Shown in pieces: positions 11,171 to 21,196 of a stretch of 64,000 nt of DNA. The stretch comes from Phaeosaccion multiseriatum (Eukaryota > Ochrophyta, other classes): contig OZ218950.1 in assembly GCA_965112735.1 (NCBI GenBank), positions 2,294,001-2,358,000 of the forward strand. Reading direction: 5' to 3'. The stretch's first letter is position 1. The number at the start of each line of letters is the position of its first letter. The notes under the pieces are model-generated. The model was not told the DNA's origin. It searched no databases and saw only the letters and a list, made by a program, of their open reading frames with translations. The position numbers and the translations under genes are program-made.

Positions 11171-11356
11171 GGTACAGCAGGCACGGTAGCTCCAATCCTA
11201 CGGTACAGCAGGCACGGTAGCTCCAATCCTACGGTACAGCAGGCACGGTAGCTCCAATCCTACGGTACAGCAGGCACGGTAGCTCCAATCCTACGGTACA
11301 GCAGGCACGGTAGCTCCAACCCTACGGTACAGCAGGCACGGTAGCTCCAATCCTAC
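11171..11356. repeat. 31-bp minisatellite, six units
   Basis: Six tandem units beginning GGTACAGCAGGCACGGTAGC and ending TCCAATCCTAC, nearly identical (one CAACC variant in unit 5). The last unit overlaps the TAG stop of the NOSIP gene at 11353-11355. Confidence 0.95.
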
Positions 11357-12567
11357 GAACGCATCGTGGCGCCGTACTTCTTTGCCTCGACGTTGCCCCT
11401 GGCCGCGAACGAAGTGCTGTCCCTGACCAGGTCGATAACGTCTTTCTTCTTGAAGGGAACGTCTGAGACGGGACAAGTCATTGTCGGGAAGCCGAACTGT
11501 CGCAGGGCGTCCTTCAGCATAATGTGACCGCTCTTCTTGAGCAGAACCACCTTTTCTCATGTGCGGCAGAAGTCAAGCAGTTGGTGTTACAAAGGGCAGC
11601 AGAGGGCAGAGGTGGAGGCAAGGAGGGTCAGAATGTATGTGGGGCAAGGAGCGTCAATTTAGCATTACGAAGCCCTTCCCTTTCTTTTCTCCCGCGATGT
11701 TAAGGACGATTTCTAGCAAATATAATATGCCCCCTCCCCCCGTCACAAAGACCATTTCATTAAAGGGCAGGCTCGCCCTACCACCCCCTTGTCCATAATG
11801 TATCCACCAAAACATACCTCTTGGCTGCTGATCTCCTTCCGGGTCACAGGGCAAAGGATACTTCCCTTGTTCCTCGCGCCACCCCCCGCCCCATCCTTGC
11901 TCTCGTCGAAGGTAAAGGTTGCCACTGAAAGCTCCTTGGTGCGCAGCGGCTTGCCAGACATTGGACTCCGGGGCCTCTTCTCCGGCGCGGAGAGGATGAC
12001 CTCGCCCCTGGTAGGCTGGAACACGGGCAACCACGGGCTGCTGTTCCGCAGCTGCTGCACCTTCTCCTCCTTGGTGTGGTCAATCACCTCGCGCTTCAAA
12101 GACTTGATGATTTCTGCTCGCTCCTTCTCCTCGAGAGCCTCCTTAGCCACCCCAGCAAGAGCAGTAGCAGCAGCAGCGGCCGCGACACTCTCTACTGCTG
12201 TTGTCTTCTTCTTGTGCTCAACCAAGGCCAATGAACTCCCTCCCGCAAAGGCCTTCACCCGTGTTCCCTCCGCCTTGGCCTCCGCCTCCAACTCCCTCTG
12301 CGCGTGTTCGCCAATCTGAGCCTCATAGGCCTCCCTTTCCTCCTTGAGTTCCTGCGTCTTCATGAGAATGTAAGAGTAGATGCACTCTCGGCAATAGAGG
12401 TGGCCGGACGGACTGACCATCGGAGACTGCGCCAAGTGCAGACAGAGACAGCAACTACCAAACTGCTGTTGGCTGTCCGCTCCCACCCGCGTGCTTTCGG
12501 TCCCGTACACATTCTTCAGACGGGCCTTCTCCTGGTAAGTGAAGTGGTCATTTCCCATTTTACCCAT
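11353..12567 (-). CDS. NOSIP-like U-box/RING protein
   Basis: Two exons on the minus strand: 12567-11818 and 11550-11353 (315 aa). NOSIP proteins are nuclear/cytoplasmic E3 ubiquitin ligases with a split U-box, also linked to the spliceosome. Visible features are the N-terminal FTYQEK and VYGTES, the first zinc-like half SCCLCLHLAQSPMVSPSG with LYCRECIYSYIL, a charged coiled-coil stretch (residues ~85-180), SPMSGKPLRTKEL, CPVTRKEI, and the second half GFPTMTCPVSDVPFKKKDVI with a final TSFAARGNVEAKKYG, close to the animal TGFAGSG-V-LQAEK end. Length is near the usual ~300 residues. The acceptor of exon 2 is AAG. The stop codon sits in a minisatellite unit. Confidence 0.85.
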
Positions 12568-12592
12568 GGTGGCTAGCTTCTTTCTCTCTCTC

Positions 12593-12595
<3 letters not shown>

Positions 12596-12672
<77 letters not shown>
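12596..12672. repeat. (CT)n microsatellite upstream of NOSIP
   Basis: About 36 uninterrupted CT dinucleotides in the 420-bp gap between the NOSIP start and the ankyrin gene. The rest of the gap is pyrimidine-rich with no recognised element. Confidence 0.9.
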
Positions 12673-12677
<5 letters not shown>

Positions 12678-12987
12678 ATCGATTGCTCTGTCGCCGCCCT
12701 GCCGCTTCTGGAAATATCGAGGAGCACGATACCAAAAGTAGAGCTCCACCCCCCTATCCGATCCTTTTCCTCTCCGCCCTCTTTATCTCTTCTCTACCAA
12801 AAGTATAGCCCTAACCCTCCCCCCGGCATAAATAAACTCCCTCCCAATCTGTGCTCTATCTTTCTCTCTCTCTTCTCTCTGGCCCTCTCTATCTATCATT
12901 CTCTCTTGCTGTGAGTCTTCACTGCTTTACTAAGAGCAGCGACCGACCCGCGTTTGAATTGCTCGAAGCAATCCTCCTGCAACCAGG

Positions 12988-15063
12988 ATGCCCCCACGTT
13001 GGGAAGAGACTGCAGCTCATGTGGACGAGTGGTATGATGGTGCCAAGGAGAGGGAGGCGGCAGGCTGGGGCAGCAGCACGGAGCATCTCCTCCTCCTGCT
13101 CAAGGTTGTCTTGGTTGCAGTTGATCTCAACACCTCAAAGAAGGGCTACACTCCCCTCCATGCCCTGGTCGACATGGACAAGAAGAGCGAGAAGTCACGG
13201 TGCTCGGAGGAGAGGGGCATGAACATGCTGGATAGCGTCAGGCTGCTGCGGAAGTGCGGCTTGGACGTCTCTAAAAGTGGAAGTGCTTTGCACAAAGCTG
13301 CTTTGGAGGGGAACTTTGGCCTGGTCAAGGGGCTGGTGGAGGCGGGTGTAGATGTCAACGGGAAAAACGAGTATGGATGGTCTTCTCTCGCTTGTGCTGC
13401 TCATGGAGGTCACACCCTCATCGTGTGGTACTTGCTGCGGCACGGGGCGGTAGCGGCCGGCAGCGGGGCCTTGCATGACGCAGCCTTTTGCGGGAGCTCT
13501 GAGTGTGTCAAGCTGCTGCTCAAGGAGAGGGCCGACCCAAATGAGAAGAACCGAGACGATCACACGGCAGCCCAGGTCTTATGCATGGGGGAGAATGGGG
13601 ATGCGAGAGGGAGGAGGGACAGCCTGCGTTTGCTGCTCAAGAGCGGCGCCGATGTGAACGTCAAGACGCACAGAGGCAGTAGCCTCCTGCACCTTATCGC
13701 GGAGCGTGGCAACGAGCAGTGCATCCCGTTGTTGCTGGAGAACGGTTTGCAGATTGATTCCAGAAACAATCGTATGAGGACGCCGCTTTTTTGGGCTTGC
13801 TGCTTTGGACATTTGTCGTGTGCGAAGGATCTCATTCACCGTGGCGCGTCCCTGGACTTGGCTAATGATAATGGTAGCACACCCCTCTTCGGGGCGGTAT
13901 CCAAGGGTCACGCGAAGATCGTTGCCGAGCTCATACGGGCTGGTGCGTCTGTCAAGGTGAAGGACATAACTGCAGTGACACCCCTGCATATGGCCGCCGC
14001 TTTGGGCAGCAGCGAGGATGTCTATCTGCTGGTGGAGGCAGGGGCTGAGATCGATGCTCTCACGGACACCAAGCAAAGCCCTTTGATGGCCTGCATGCAT
14101 CCTGATGAAGAAGACATGTCAGAGGCGCTGCAGAGTTTCGAAACTGAAGCAGGAAGCAAGGAGGACCGCGAGGAGGTGGCCACGTTTCTCCTCAAGATGG
14201 GGGCTGCTGTCGACGAGAAGGTGTTCGATTTGGCTTCACAGAGCGGCTTCAGTGGGGTCATTGCCTCAATGTTCAACAAGGGGAGGGAGAAGGTGGAGGA
14301 TATCGCTGACAAGCTAGACACCGTAGCGGAGCACTATTCCGTGCTAGGTGGCAGCACTAACAAGGACGACATTTCTCAAGATGTGGTGTATGTGCGACTG
14401 GTGGACAAAGTGAGCGGTGCGAAGGGAGAGAAGCTGTACGCTTTGAGCATCCCTCTGGTGGAGCAGCTCATGAAGAAGGTCAGGGAAGGAGGAGGAGAAC
14501 GTTCTCCGAGCACCAGCGACCGCTCCTCGCCAGCGGGCATTCTCTCCACTTTACTGGACCCTTCCAAGCGCGGCTTCATGGGCAGTGGGAAGGGAAAGGG
14601 CAAAAGTAAGGGCAAGAGGAAGGAGGTGGAGCTGAAGTATGATGGTGTGTGCTTTACCGAGGAGGGCTTTGGAGCTGTGGTCAAGTTCGTCACCACGGGC
14701 AGCGTGGAGGAGCTGCTGACGACAAGGCCGGGATCAGCAGGGAAGAGGAGGAGAGGCCAAGGCAGCAGCAGTAGTGGAGGAAGGCAGGAGATGGGTGGCG
14801 ATGACGCAGGAGGCAGCAGCAGTAGCAGTAGCAGGGGTGGGAAGAGGAAGGAGCGCACGAAGCTGTTTGACGAGGTCAGAGCGAAGCAGGCCCTGCAGGC
14901 AGCGGACTTCTTCTGTCTGGAGAGCATGTCGAGGGAGGTGAAGGCTCTGATGAGCGAGTACGGCTTTGAGCTGCAGGAGGAGAAGGATGGAGGGGGAGAA
15001 GGAGGAGAGGGAGGTGATCGCGAAGGACAGCCCTCGCGAAAGAGAGCGAGGACTGATTCATGA
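12988..15063 (+). CDS. Ankyrin-repeat protein with BTB-like C-terminus (copy 1)
   Basis: Single exon, 691 aa, start ATG at 12988. Residues ~50-370 hold about nine ankyrin repeats (for example GYTPLHALV, GSALHKAALEGNFGLVKGL, SSLLHLIAERGNEQCIPLLL, TPLHMAAALGSSEDVYLLVE). The C-terminal part has BTB/POZ-like features: YALSIPLVEQLM, then FTEEGFGAVVKFVTTGSVEEL, a low-complexity insert, and KQALQAADFFCLESMSREVK, which matches the BTB core ending in an L-AADF-L-S pattern. Ankyrin-BTB proteins often serve as substrate adaptors of cullin-3 ligases; that role is inferred only. It ends with a basic KRART. The inverted copy at 38915-41041 is highly similar (my aligned sample is about 93% identical at DNA level). 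Confidence 0.85.
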   Translation: MPPRWEETAAHVDEWYDGAKEREAAGWGSSTEHLLLLLKVVLVAVDLNTSKKGYTPLHALVDMDKKSEKSRCSEERGMNMLDSVRLLRKCGLDVSKSGSALHKAALEGNFGLVKGLVEAGVDVNGKNEYGWSSLACAAHGGHTLIVWYLLRHGAVAAGSGALHDAAFCGSSECVKLLLKERADPNEKNRDDHTAAQVLCMGENGDARGRRDSLRLLLKSGADVNVKTHRGSSLLHLIAERGNEQCIPLLLENGLQIDSRNNRMRTPLFWACCFGHLSCAKDLIHRGASLDLANDNGSTPLFGAVSKGHAKIVAELIRAGASVKVKDITAVTPLHMAAALGSSEDVYLLVEAGAEIDALTDTKQSPLMACMHPDEEDMSEALQSFETEAGSKEDREEVATFLLKMGAAVDEKVFDLASQSGFSGVIASMFNKGREKVEDIADKLDTVAEHYSVLGGSTNKDDISQDVVYVRLVDKVSGAKGEKLYALSIPLVEQLMKKVREGGGERSPSTSDRSSPAGILSTLLDPSKRGFMGSGKGKGKSKGKRKEVELKYDGVCFTEEGFGAVVKFVTTGSVEELLTTRPGSAGKRRRGQGSSSSGGRQEMGGDDAGGSSSSSSRGGKRKERTKLFDEVRAKQALQAADFFCLESMSREVKALMSEYGFELQEEKDGGGEGGEGGDREGQPSRKRARTDS

Positions 15064-15465
15064 TTGGCAGACGAGTACAGGTATCGCAGAAAGACTGACA
15101 CGAGTGGAGAGGGGAGGAGCGAGGAGTATGGAGAGATTGGGAAGAGGCTTGACGGTTGTTCTGCCCTCTTACATGTCTTCTCCACTCTAATTTCCCCACC
15201 CTCATACACGGCTACCACTCGGCTTCCCCTCCCCGCTACTTTCATCGCCGCTTCCTCCGTGCTTGCTTGCTGCCTCTCCTTGAGCTTGCATTGGGGCATC
15301 TCGCCTCTGTTTAGAGAGTGACAATGTTTTCTTTTTTAAAAAAAAAAAAACACCAACGTACGTATTTTTATTTTGTAATGACCGAGTCCTCTGGGCCATG
15401 CCCCGTGCAAGAGCACGGACGGGTCCCGAACCCCTTGAGCAGCTTCTTTCCGAGGAGCTAACTCA
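15064..15465. other. Convergent gap, ankyrin copy 1 / POT1
   Basis: 400 bp between converging stops. Contains a T6A13 stretch at about 15334-15351, a plausible polyadenylation zone. Nothing else was recognised. Confidence 0.4.
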
Positions 15466-18400
15466 TCAGCTGTGCGGGGGTCGAGGCCTCTGCTGAGCGC
15501 CTGCCGTGCCCGTCCGTACCACCTCCTGCACGCTGAACGGCGTCTTGTGCAGACAAAATCGCTTGGGAGGGCCTTCTTTCTGCCATCGCCGCCGCAGCTG
15601 CTGCTGCTGCTGCTGTTGCCCATATGACTGCCCTGCCCGGCCCATCGGGGCTTGTGCTTCCCCCCCCAAGTAGGCCCTGAGCTGCACTTCAAAGACGGTG
15701 CCCCTCGCAATAAGCTCCTGCAGCGCTTCGAGTGCCTTCTTGCCCTCCGCACTGAGAGCAGCGGTTTCGTCGCCGTCATTGTTGACCCCCTCCTCTCCTC
15801 CTCCTTTCGCCCCGATGCTAGCGGCAGCGCTTGCACTACCACTCGCAGCTGTTCGTTTGGTTTGTTTGTTTTGCGTCAGAAGACGGCACAGGCAGGCCGT
15901 GAGCACGACAGGAAGGAAGAGGAGGGCTTGAGAAAGGAGGACACAAGGTGTTGCTTCGGCGGGGTGCACCTCTCACCCTCAGGGTGAGGAGGCGGGGGAT
16001 GGGGTCGAGGGCGATCCCGGGCCACTAAACTGAAACTGGGTCGATGTGGTGCCCTCCCCAGCGGGAGAGAGAAAGAAAGAATGGACCAACCGTATCCATA
16101 CCTGTACCTGCCTGCCCATATGCCTGCCCATATGCCTGCCTGCCTACTTGCCCATACGGCCTGCCTGTCGCCAGCCAACAAACTTGTCCCCACCCACAGC
16201 CCACAGAGGTATTGACTCACCAACATGTGCACTTGACTGACCTTGGGAGAGGAAACGCTTGGCGCGGAGAGGACTCAGTATACCCGAGGCCCTAGGCCCG
16301 AAGGCGAGCGCTTCCACGTCACCGGTGTCATCCTCCATGCGAAGCGCAAAGAGGAAGATGGGCTGCCCAGAGCGAGGGTCCAATTGCACCCACTGGGGAG
16401 GTAGGGGAGGGGATGGGAGGGCCCAAGAGCAGGCAAGAGGGGGGGAAAGACAGTGTAATCGAGGGAGGGTGAAGAGGACGAAGTGGAGGTGTGAGGCGTC
16501 GTCGTCGGATACTGGAAGGACAACACACAGAAGGACCCTCCCCTATGTCTTCGTAACGTACGGAACGAACAAGCAACAACAAGATCGCGTGTGTACTATA
16601 CTTCGCTCGCAAAGGGCGGAAGGAAGCAACAGCATACTCTCCTCTCCTCTCCTCTCCTCATCCGCCGCCATCCCCTCCTCTCCTCTCCTCATCCATTGCC
16701 ATCCCCTCCTCTCCTCTCCTCTTTCCCTCCACCGCCATCCCCTCCTCCCCTCTCACTGTGCTACACCTACCCTACCTTGCTCACGCACGGCGGGTAGAAG
16801 CCCGTGAGTCGAACTCTGGCGTGAGCAGGCACCTCGCAAGCCCCTCCTTGGATGGATGCAAGGTTCTTGAGCTTGTGACCAGCGCTCGATGTGAGCTGGC
16901 GGCGGGGCGGAGAAGGCCTTCTGCTGCTGCTGCTCCCAGTACGATCTCCTCCTCCTCCGGCTGCTGCTCCTGCTGCTGGCCCTGCTGTGGCTGCCCCGCC
17001 ATCGGAGGCTCTGCCCTGTCTCTGCTGCTGCTGCTGCTGCTGCTGCTGGGCACGCCGAGGACCACTATCAACCCTCCACCTCTCCAAAACATGCTGCACC
17101 TCCTGCATGCCTGGCAAGCACGGGTTCACCGCCGACACATTGGGCAAAAAGCGCGCATCGAGGCGAGGCGGCCTTTCTCCACCCTGATACATGTTCTTCA
17201 CCACCTTAATGCGTCGCACACGCACCCACATGCCGGGTCGAAGAGGTATGGCTCCTCCGAGGTGCTCCTTGTCGAGTGCAACGTAGCAGAAACCTCCGAC
17301 TTCGAGCGATGTGGGGAAGGGCCCCGGTTGGCTGGTGTCCGCTACAGGTTGGTGGTTGGCGGCGACTGCTGCTGCGGGTGGTGGTACAGGTGGTGGTAGA
17401 GGTCCTCCTTCGCGGATACCACCACCACCATCTCCACCTCCACCACCACCACCACCACCAGTAGAAGTACCACCTGCGCTGATGCCTGCGGCTGCTCCCT
17501 TCCCCGTCGTAGCAGTGGCAGGAGGAGGCGCCGCTGCTGCTTGGAAGGCGGTTTCAGCAGCCTGGGCCGTCTCCTTCGCAGCGGTCTCCACGGCCGCGGC
17601 TTCAGCAGCAGCAACGGTTGCGCGTTGCAAGGCCCCCAGCACGTGTGTCTGTCGCTCAGGACCGAAGCCGTGGTTCAGCGGACCAGTGCCGTCCCAAAGC
17701 ACGATACCATCGTCCTTGACCTCAGCTACGGCAACCACAAGGTCCACCTCTGTGGCCCTGGTGGTGGGGTCGTGGTTGTTGGGGAAGGAGAGGACGCTTG
17801 ACATTTTGTAGCGCGGGGGGAATTCATACGCGAGTGGGGTGGAGGTGAGGACCCCTTGAAACCATGCCCACAGGCTGAGCACCTGTTGTTTGTATACGGG
17901 AGGGAGGGGGGGGGTAGAAGAGAGGGAGGGAGGGAGGGAGGGAGAAGGAGGGTAGGGAGGGAGGGAGAAGGAGGGAGGGAGTATAAGGGGGGGGGAAGGG
18001 AGGGAGGGAGGGGGAGGGAGTCTCACCTTGATCCCGTCCCTGGGGAGGATGGTCGGATTCTTGGACGAGTACTTGATGATCCACTGCGCCTTGTCCAGAG
18101 TGGAGGGCAGGGGGGCGGACAGCATGCTGGGAGACCAACACGCTTCTCTACTACTCGCACCTCCACCCCCCCCTGCTCCTCCTCCACCACCAGCGGCTGC
18201 GGCTGCGGCGGCTGCTCCTCCTCCCCGTTGAGAGAGACGTACAGCGTAGGCTGTTTCAAAGGCGGCTTTGTTGCGAAACACCACCCAGCTCGAGCCTACT
18301 TTGGGCTGAGGTATGTCATACATGCATCAGAACCATCAAGGCATACGGGCAGGCAGGCAGACAGGCCGACAGGCAGGCGAGGACAGCGAGAGGGGGTGTC

Positions 18401-20536
18401 ATAGACAGCAAGTGAGATAGATAGGTAGATAAGATAGAGAGAGAGAAAGAGAGCTTGGTAAGATAGATAGACAGACAGACAGATTGATAAATACATCGAT
18501 AGATAGACAGATTGGTAGATAGATCGATAGATAGACAGATTGGTAGATAGATCGATAGATAGACAGATTGGTAGATAGATCGATAGACAGATTAGTAGAT
18601 AGATCGATAGATAGACAGATTGGTAGATAGATCGATAGATAGACAGATTGGTAGATACATCGATAGATAGACAGATTGGTGGATAGATCGAGTGAACTTA
18701 CCTTGATAAGGAGCTGTGGCCTTTCCTTGTAGATGCTGCACGCGGCGCGATGGAAGCGCACGATGTCCCCCACCATGAGGAGGGAGGGAAAGTCCTGCAC
18801 GGAGTCAGCAAAAATGTTGCACTGCACAGCCTCCTTGAAGGGGGGGGGAGGGGGAGGAGGGGAGGGCGGGGGGGTAGTCAGTCAGTCAGTCAGTCAGTCA
18901 GTCAGTCAGTCAGTCGGTCAGTCGGAAGACAAAAGCCTATCGTGTCAGTCAGTCAGTCATTCAGTCAGTCAGTCAGTGTCTGGTGTAACCACCCACTACT
19001 CACTTGGTGCGTCGAAGCCGAGGGGTCAATAAGGTCCAAAGTGATGGAGTACTTTTCGGTGCCGTGGGAGGCCTTGCGGTGACCGAAGCTATACACCACC
19101 CCGTACACAGAAACCTGAGGGACTGGGGTCAGCTGGGAGGGAGGGGGGGTGGATGGGTGGATGGACAATTTGCTGCTCGATGACATGGGGTGAGGTCTAA
19201 ACTGAAACTGAAACTGAGTGCTGCCTCTCACCTCTGCCAGGCTCTTGTAGGTCTCCTGCCTATTGGCCTTTGCCTTGACGGCCGCTGCCGAGGCCGGTGG
19301 AGGACGTCCCTTGACGAGGGACGTGGAGGTGGTCCTGTGGCTGCTCTTCCTTCTCTTGCTACTGTTGTTGTTGCTGCTGTCGCCGCCCTTGCCCTTGCCA
19401 TTAGCGTTGGTGTTCGTGCTCGCGTCGGGCTGGGGGAGCACTGCGGCTCCGTCGATGCTGACCCAGCGCCCTGTCGCCTTTGACAGCACTCGAATGTGCG
19501 CGTCCCGGTAACCTTCTCCGGGGGCGAACACCAGGCAGCAGTGGTGGTCCTCCAGGGGGGCAGACAGGGGGGCGACGACCTTTCCCGAGATTTCCATTGC
19601 GTCTCCATTCTCCAGAAAGTAGGCCTTCCTCGCCCATGCGTCGTACAGATACACGACAATGCTTCCCGGAACAGGAGGTACAGGTGTGGTTAGTTCAGTG
19701 TCCAGGTAAGGAAGCGGAAGAGAGAAACAGAGGTTCGAACCCACCCCATCAACGGGCTCCTCGAGAATAAGGCCAAGGAAGACGAAGCAAGACACACACA
19801 CAGCACGCAGAATCGGGATCGCTTGGGGCTGGGCTGGGCCTCTACCTGGAGGTGCTGTCTGCAAACTCGAAGCTCACGACCTGTCAAGGGAGGGCAAAGG
19901 GAGCAGCAGAGCGACACGAGCACAAACGAAGTCACTCACTTGAGGTCAGACGATTCATGCTGGAAGGGGGGGGGATAGGCGTGCGACAGTAAATTCATTC
20001 AACGTCAAGGTTTGAGAGCAGCGGTCAGCGATGCGCTCTCCATCTGTCTTCCGTGGTTTCTGCTCTCACGGGGGGTCAAGTGCGAGCCAGCTCCATGGCT
20101 TCCTCACCTCCTTGTGATCTCCTTCAAGCGGCCCATTTGACTCCATGGTCCTCTCCCCTTCTAACGTGTTGGGCTCTTGGTCGTCGGTGCCATCCTCCTC
20201 TTCGTCCTCCTCAATGTCATCGAATCGCCCTTCCCCTCCTCCTGCTGGCGCTCCTCCACCTCCTCCTCCAGCCACTGCTGTTGCTGCTGCTACTGCTGCT
20301 GCAGCTGCTCCTGCTGCGACTGCCGAGGCGCCCCTGGGCCTTTTCTTGGAAGCCTGGGCCGCAGCATACAGCTGACGGGCACACACCCGCAGTCGGACAA
20401 GCATGTCCACCTTGCCCGTGAGCTTCACGGTCGTGGTGCTGGGTACGACCCGCTCTACCGTGGTCACCACCGAGGGAGACACACTTCCATTCCCCGCACC
20501 GGCAGAGGTGAGAACGAGGGGCAGAGGGGGGCTCAT
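15466..20536 (-). CDS. POT1: POT1 homologue, telomere single-strand binding protein
   Basis: Nine exons on the minus strand: 20536-20108, 19880-19846, 19661-19232, 19114-19004, 18833-18702, 18305-18027, 17882-16776, 16392-16242, 15953-15466 (1053 aa). POT1 caps the telomeric 3' overhang through OB folds. OB1 (Telo_bind) is clear: VSVYGVVYSF, SITLDLIDPS, then MVGDIVRFHRAACSIYKE, nearly the animal GDIVRFHRLKIQVYK. The OB2 region has WAWFQGVL, PPRYKMSSVLSF and later PGMWVRVRRIKVVKN, separated by a ~200-residue Ala/Pro/Gly insert. Exon 8 has FLFALRMEDDTGDVEALAFG and exon 9 GTVFEVQLRAYL, like a C-terminal OB fold. An unusual ~330-residue N-terminal extension (exons 1-3) precedes OB1. The start is the first in-frame ATG. 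The acceptor of exon 9 is the least certain junction. Confidence 0.8.
18418..18695. repeat. GATA-rich compound minisatellite in POT1 intron 5
   Basis: GATA/GACA tetranucleotides organised into a ~36-bp higher-order unit containing ACAGATTGGTAGATAGATCG, repeated about seven times. It sits between exons 6 and 5 of POT1. A separate GTCA run at 18879-18978 lies in intron 4. Confidence 0.9.
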
Positions 20537-21196
20537 TGTTGTACGGATAGAGTTGAGGAGCAGTGGGGCGGGTTGGCGTTGGAGTAGTTCTCCCGCCCTC
20601 TTCGTTCCCAGCGACCCTCTCCTTTGGCTCAAATGACCTCCATGGATTTAAAATCACCCTAGCCAAGGTCTGGTAGCACGAAGAGGGGTAGCTGAGTAGA
20701 GATTACATTTGGAAAAAAAAGAGGGGGATCGGGGATCAAGGGGGGAGGAGCCTCATCTCAAGCAATATTCTTGACATAATTTTCGATTTTCATTGACGTA
20801 CACCGGTGAGGCCAGTGCGGTGCGCGTGATATTTCCCCGAACATAGTTAGGTTATTGAGAGCCGACAGCGTTTGCAGCAGCAGCAAACGCCCACTCGCTG
20901 CCCACTGATATCCACCTGCGGCACCTACGGTGGTCAGGTGGAGGCGATTTGAGAAGCCGTATACGCAGGTCGAGTACGAGTGTGAGAAAGAAGGGAGAGG
21001 AGAAGCACGAGGAGTCGTACGACCGGTTTTACTGCAGACTCTTCCTCCTGCCCACACAACGGTGTCACCGTGAGAGGTGGTGGTGTAGTCGCCAGTTAGT
21101 AGACAGCCGGACAGGGCTCTGGTGGGATCACTGGGTTCGATTGCTTGGGCGACTGCCCACCCAACAGGAAGACAGGGGTAAGAACAGCTTGCATAA
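20537..21196. other. Divergent gap, POT1 / PH-like gene
   Basis: 660 bp between divergent starts; it should hold both promoters. It is not low-complexity except GA-rich 20709-20750. A minus frame (20758-21564) overlaps the PH-like gene and lacks family features. No promoter motif is claimed. Confidence 0.4.

Noticed and set aside
13146-14321. Antisense frames opposite the ankyrin gene
   Set aside because: They mirror the ankyrin codons, and the same frames recur opposite the paralogue because the DNA is duplicated; this is not independent evidence of coding.
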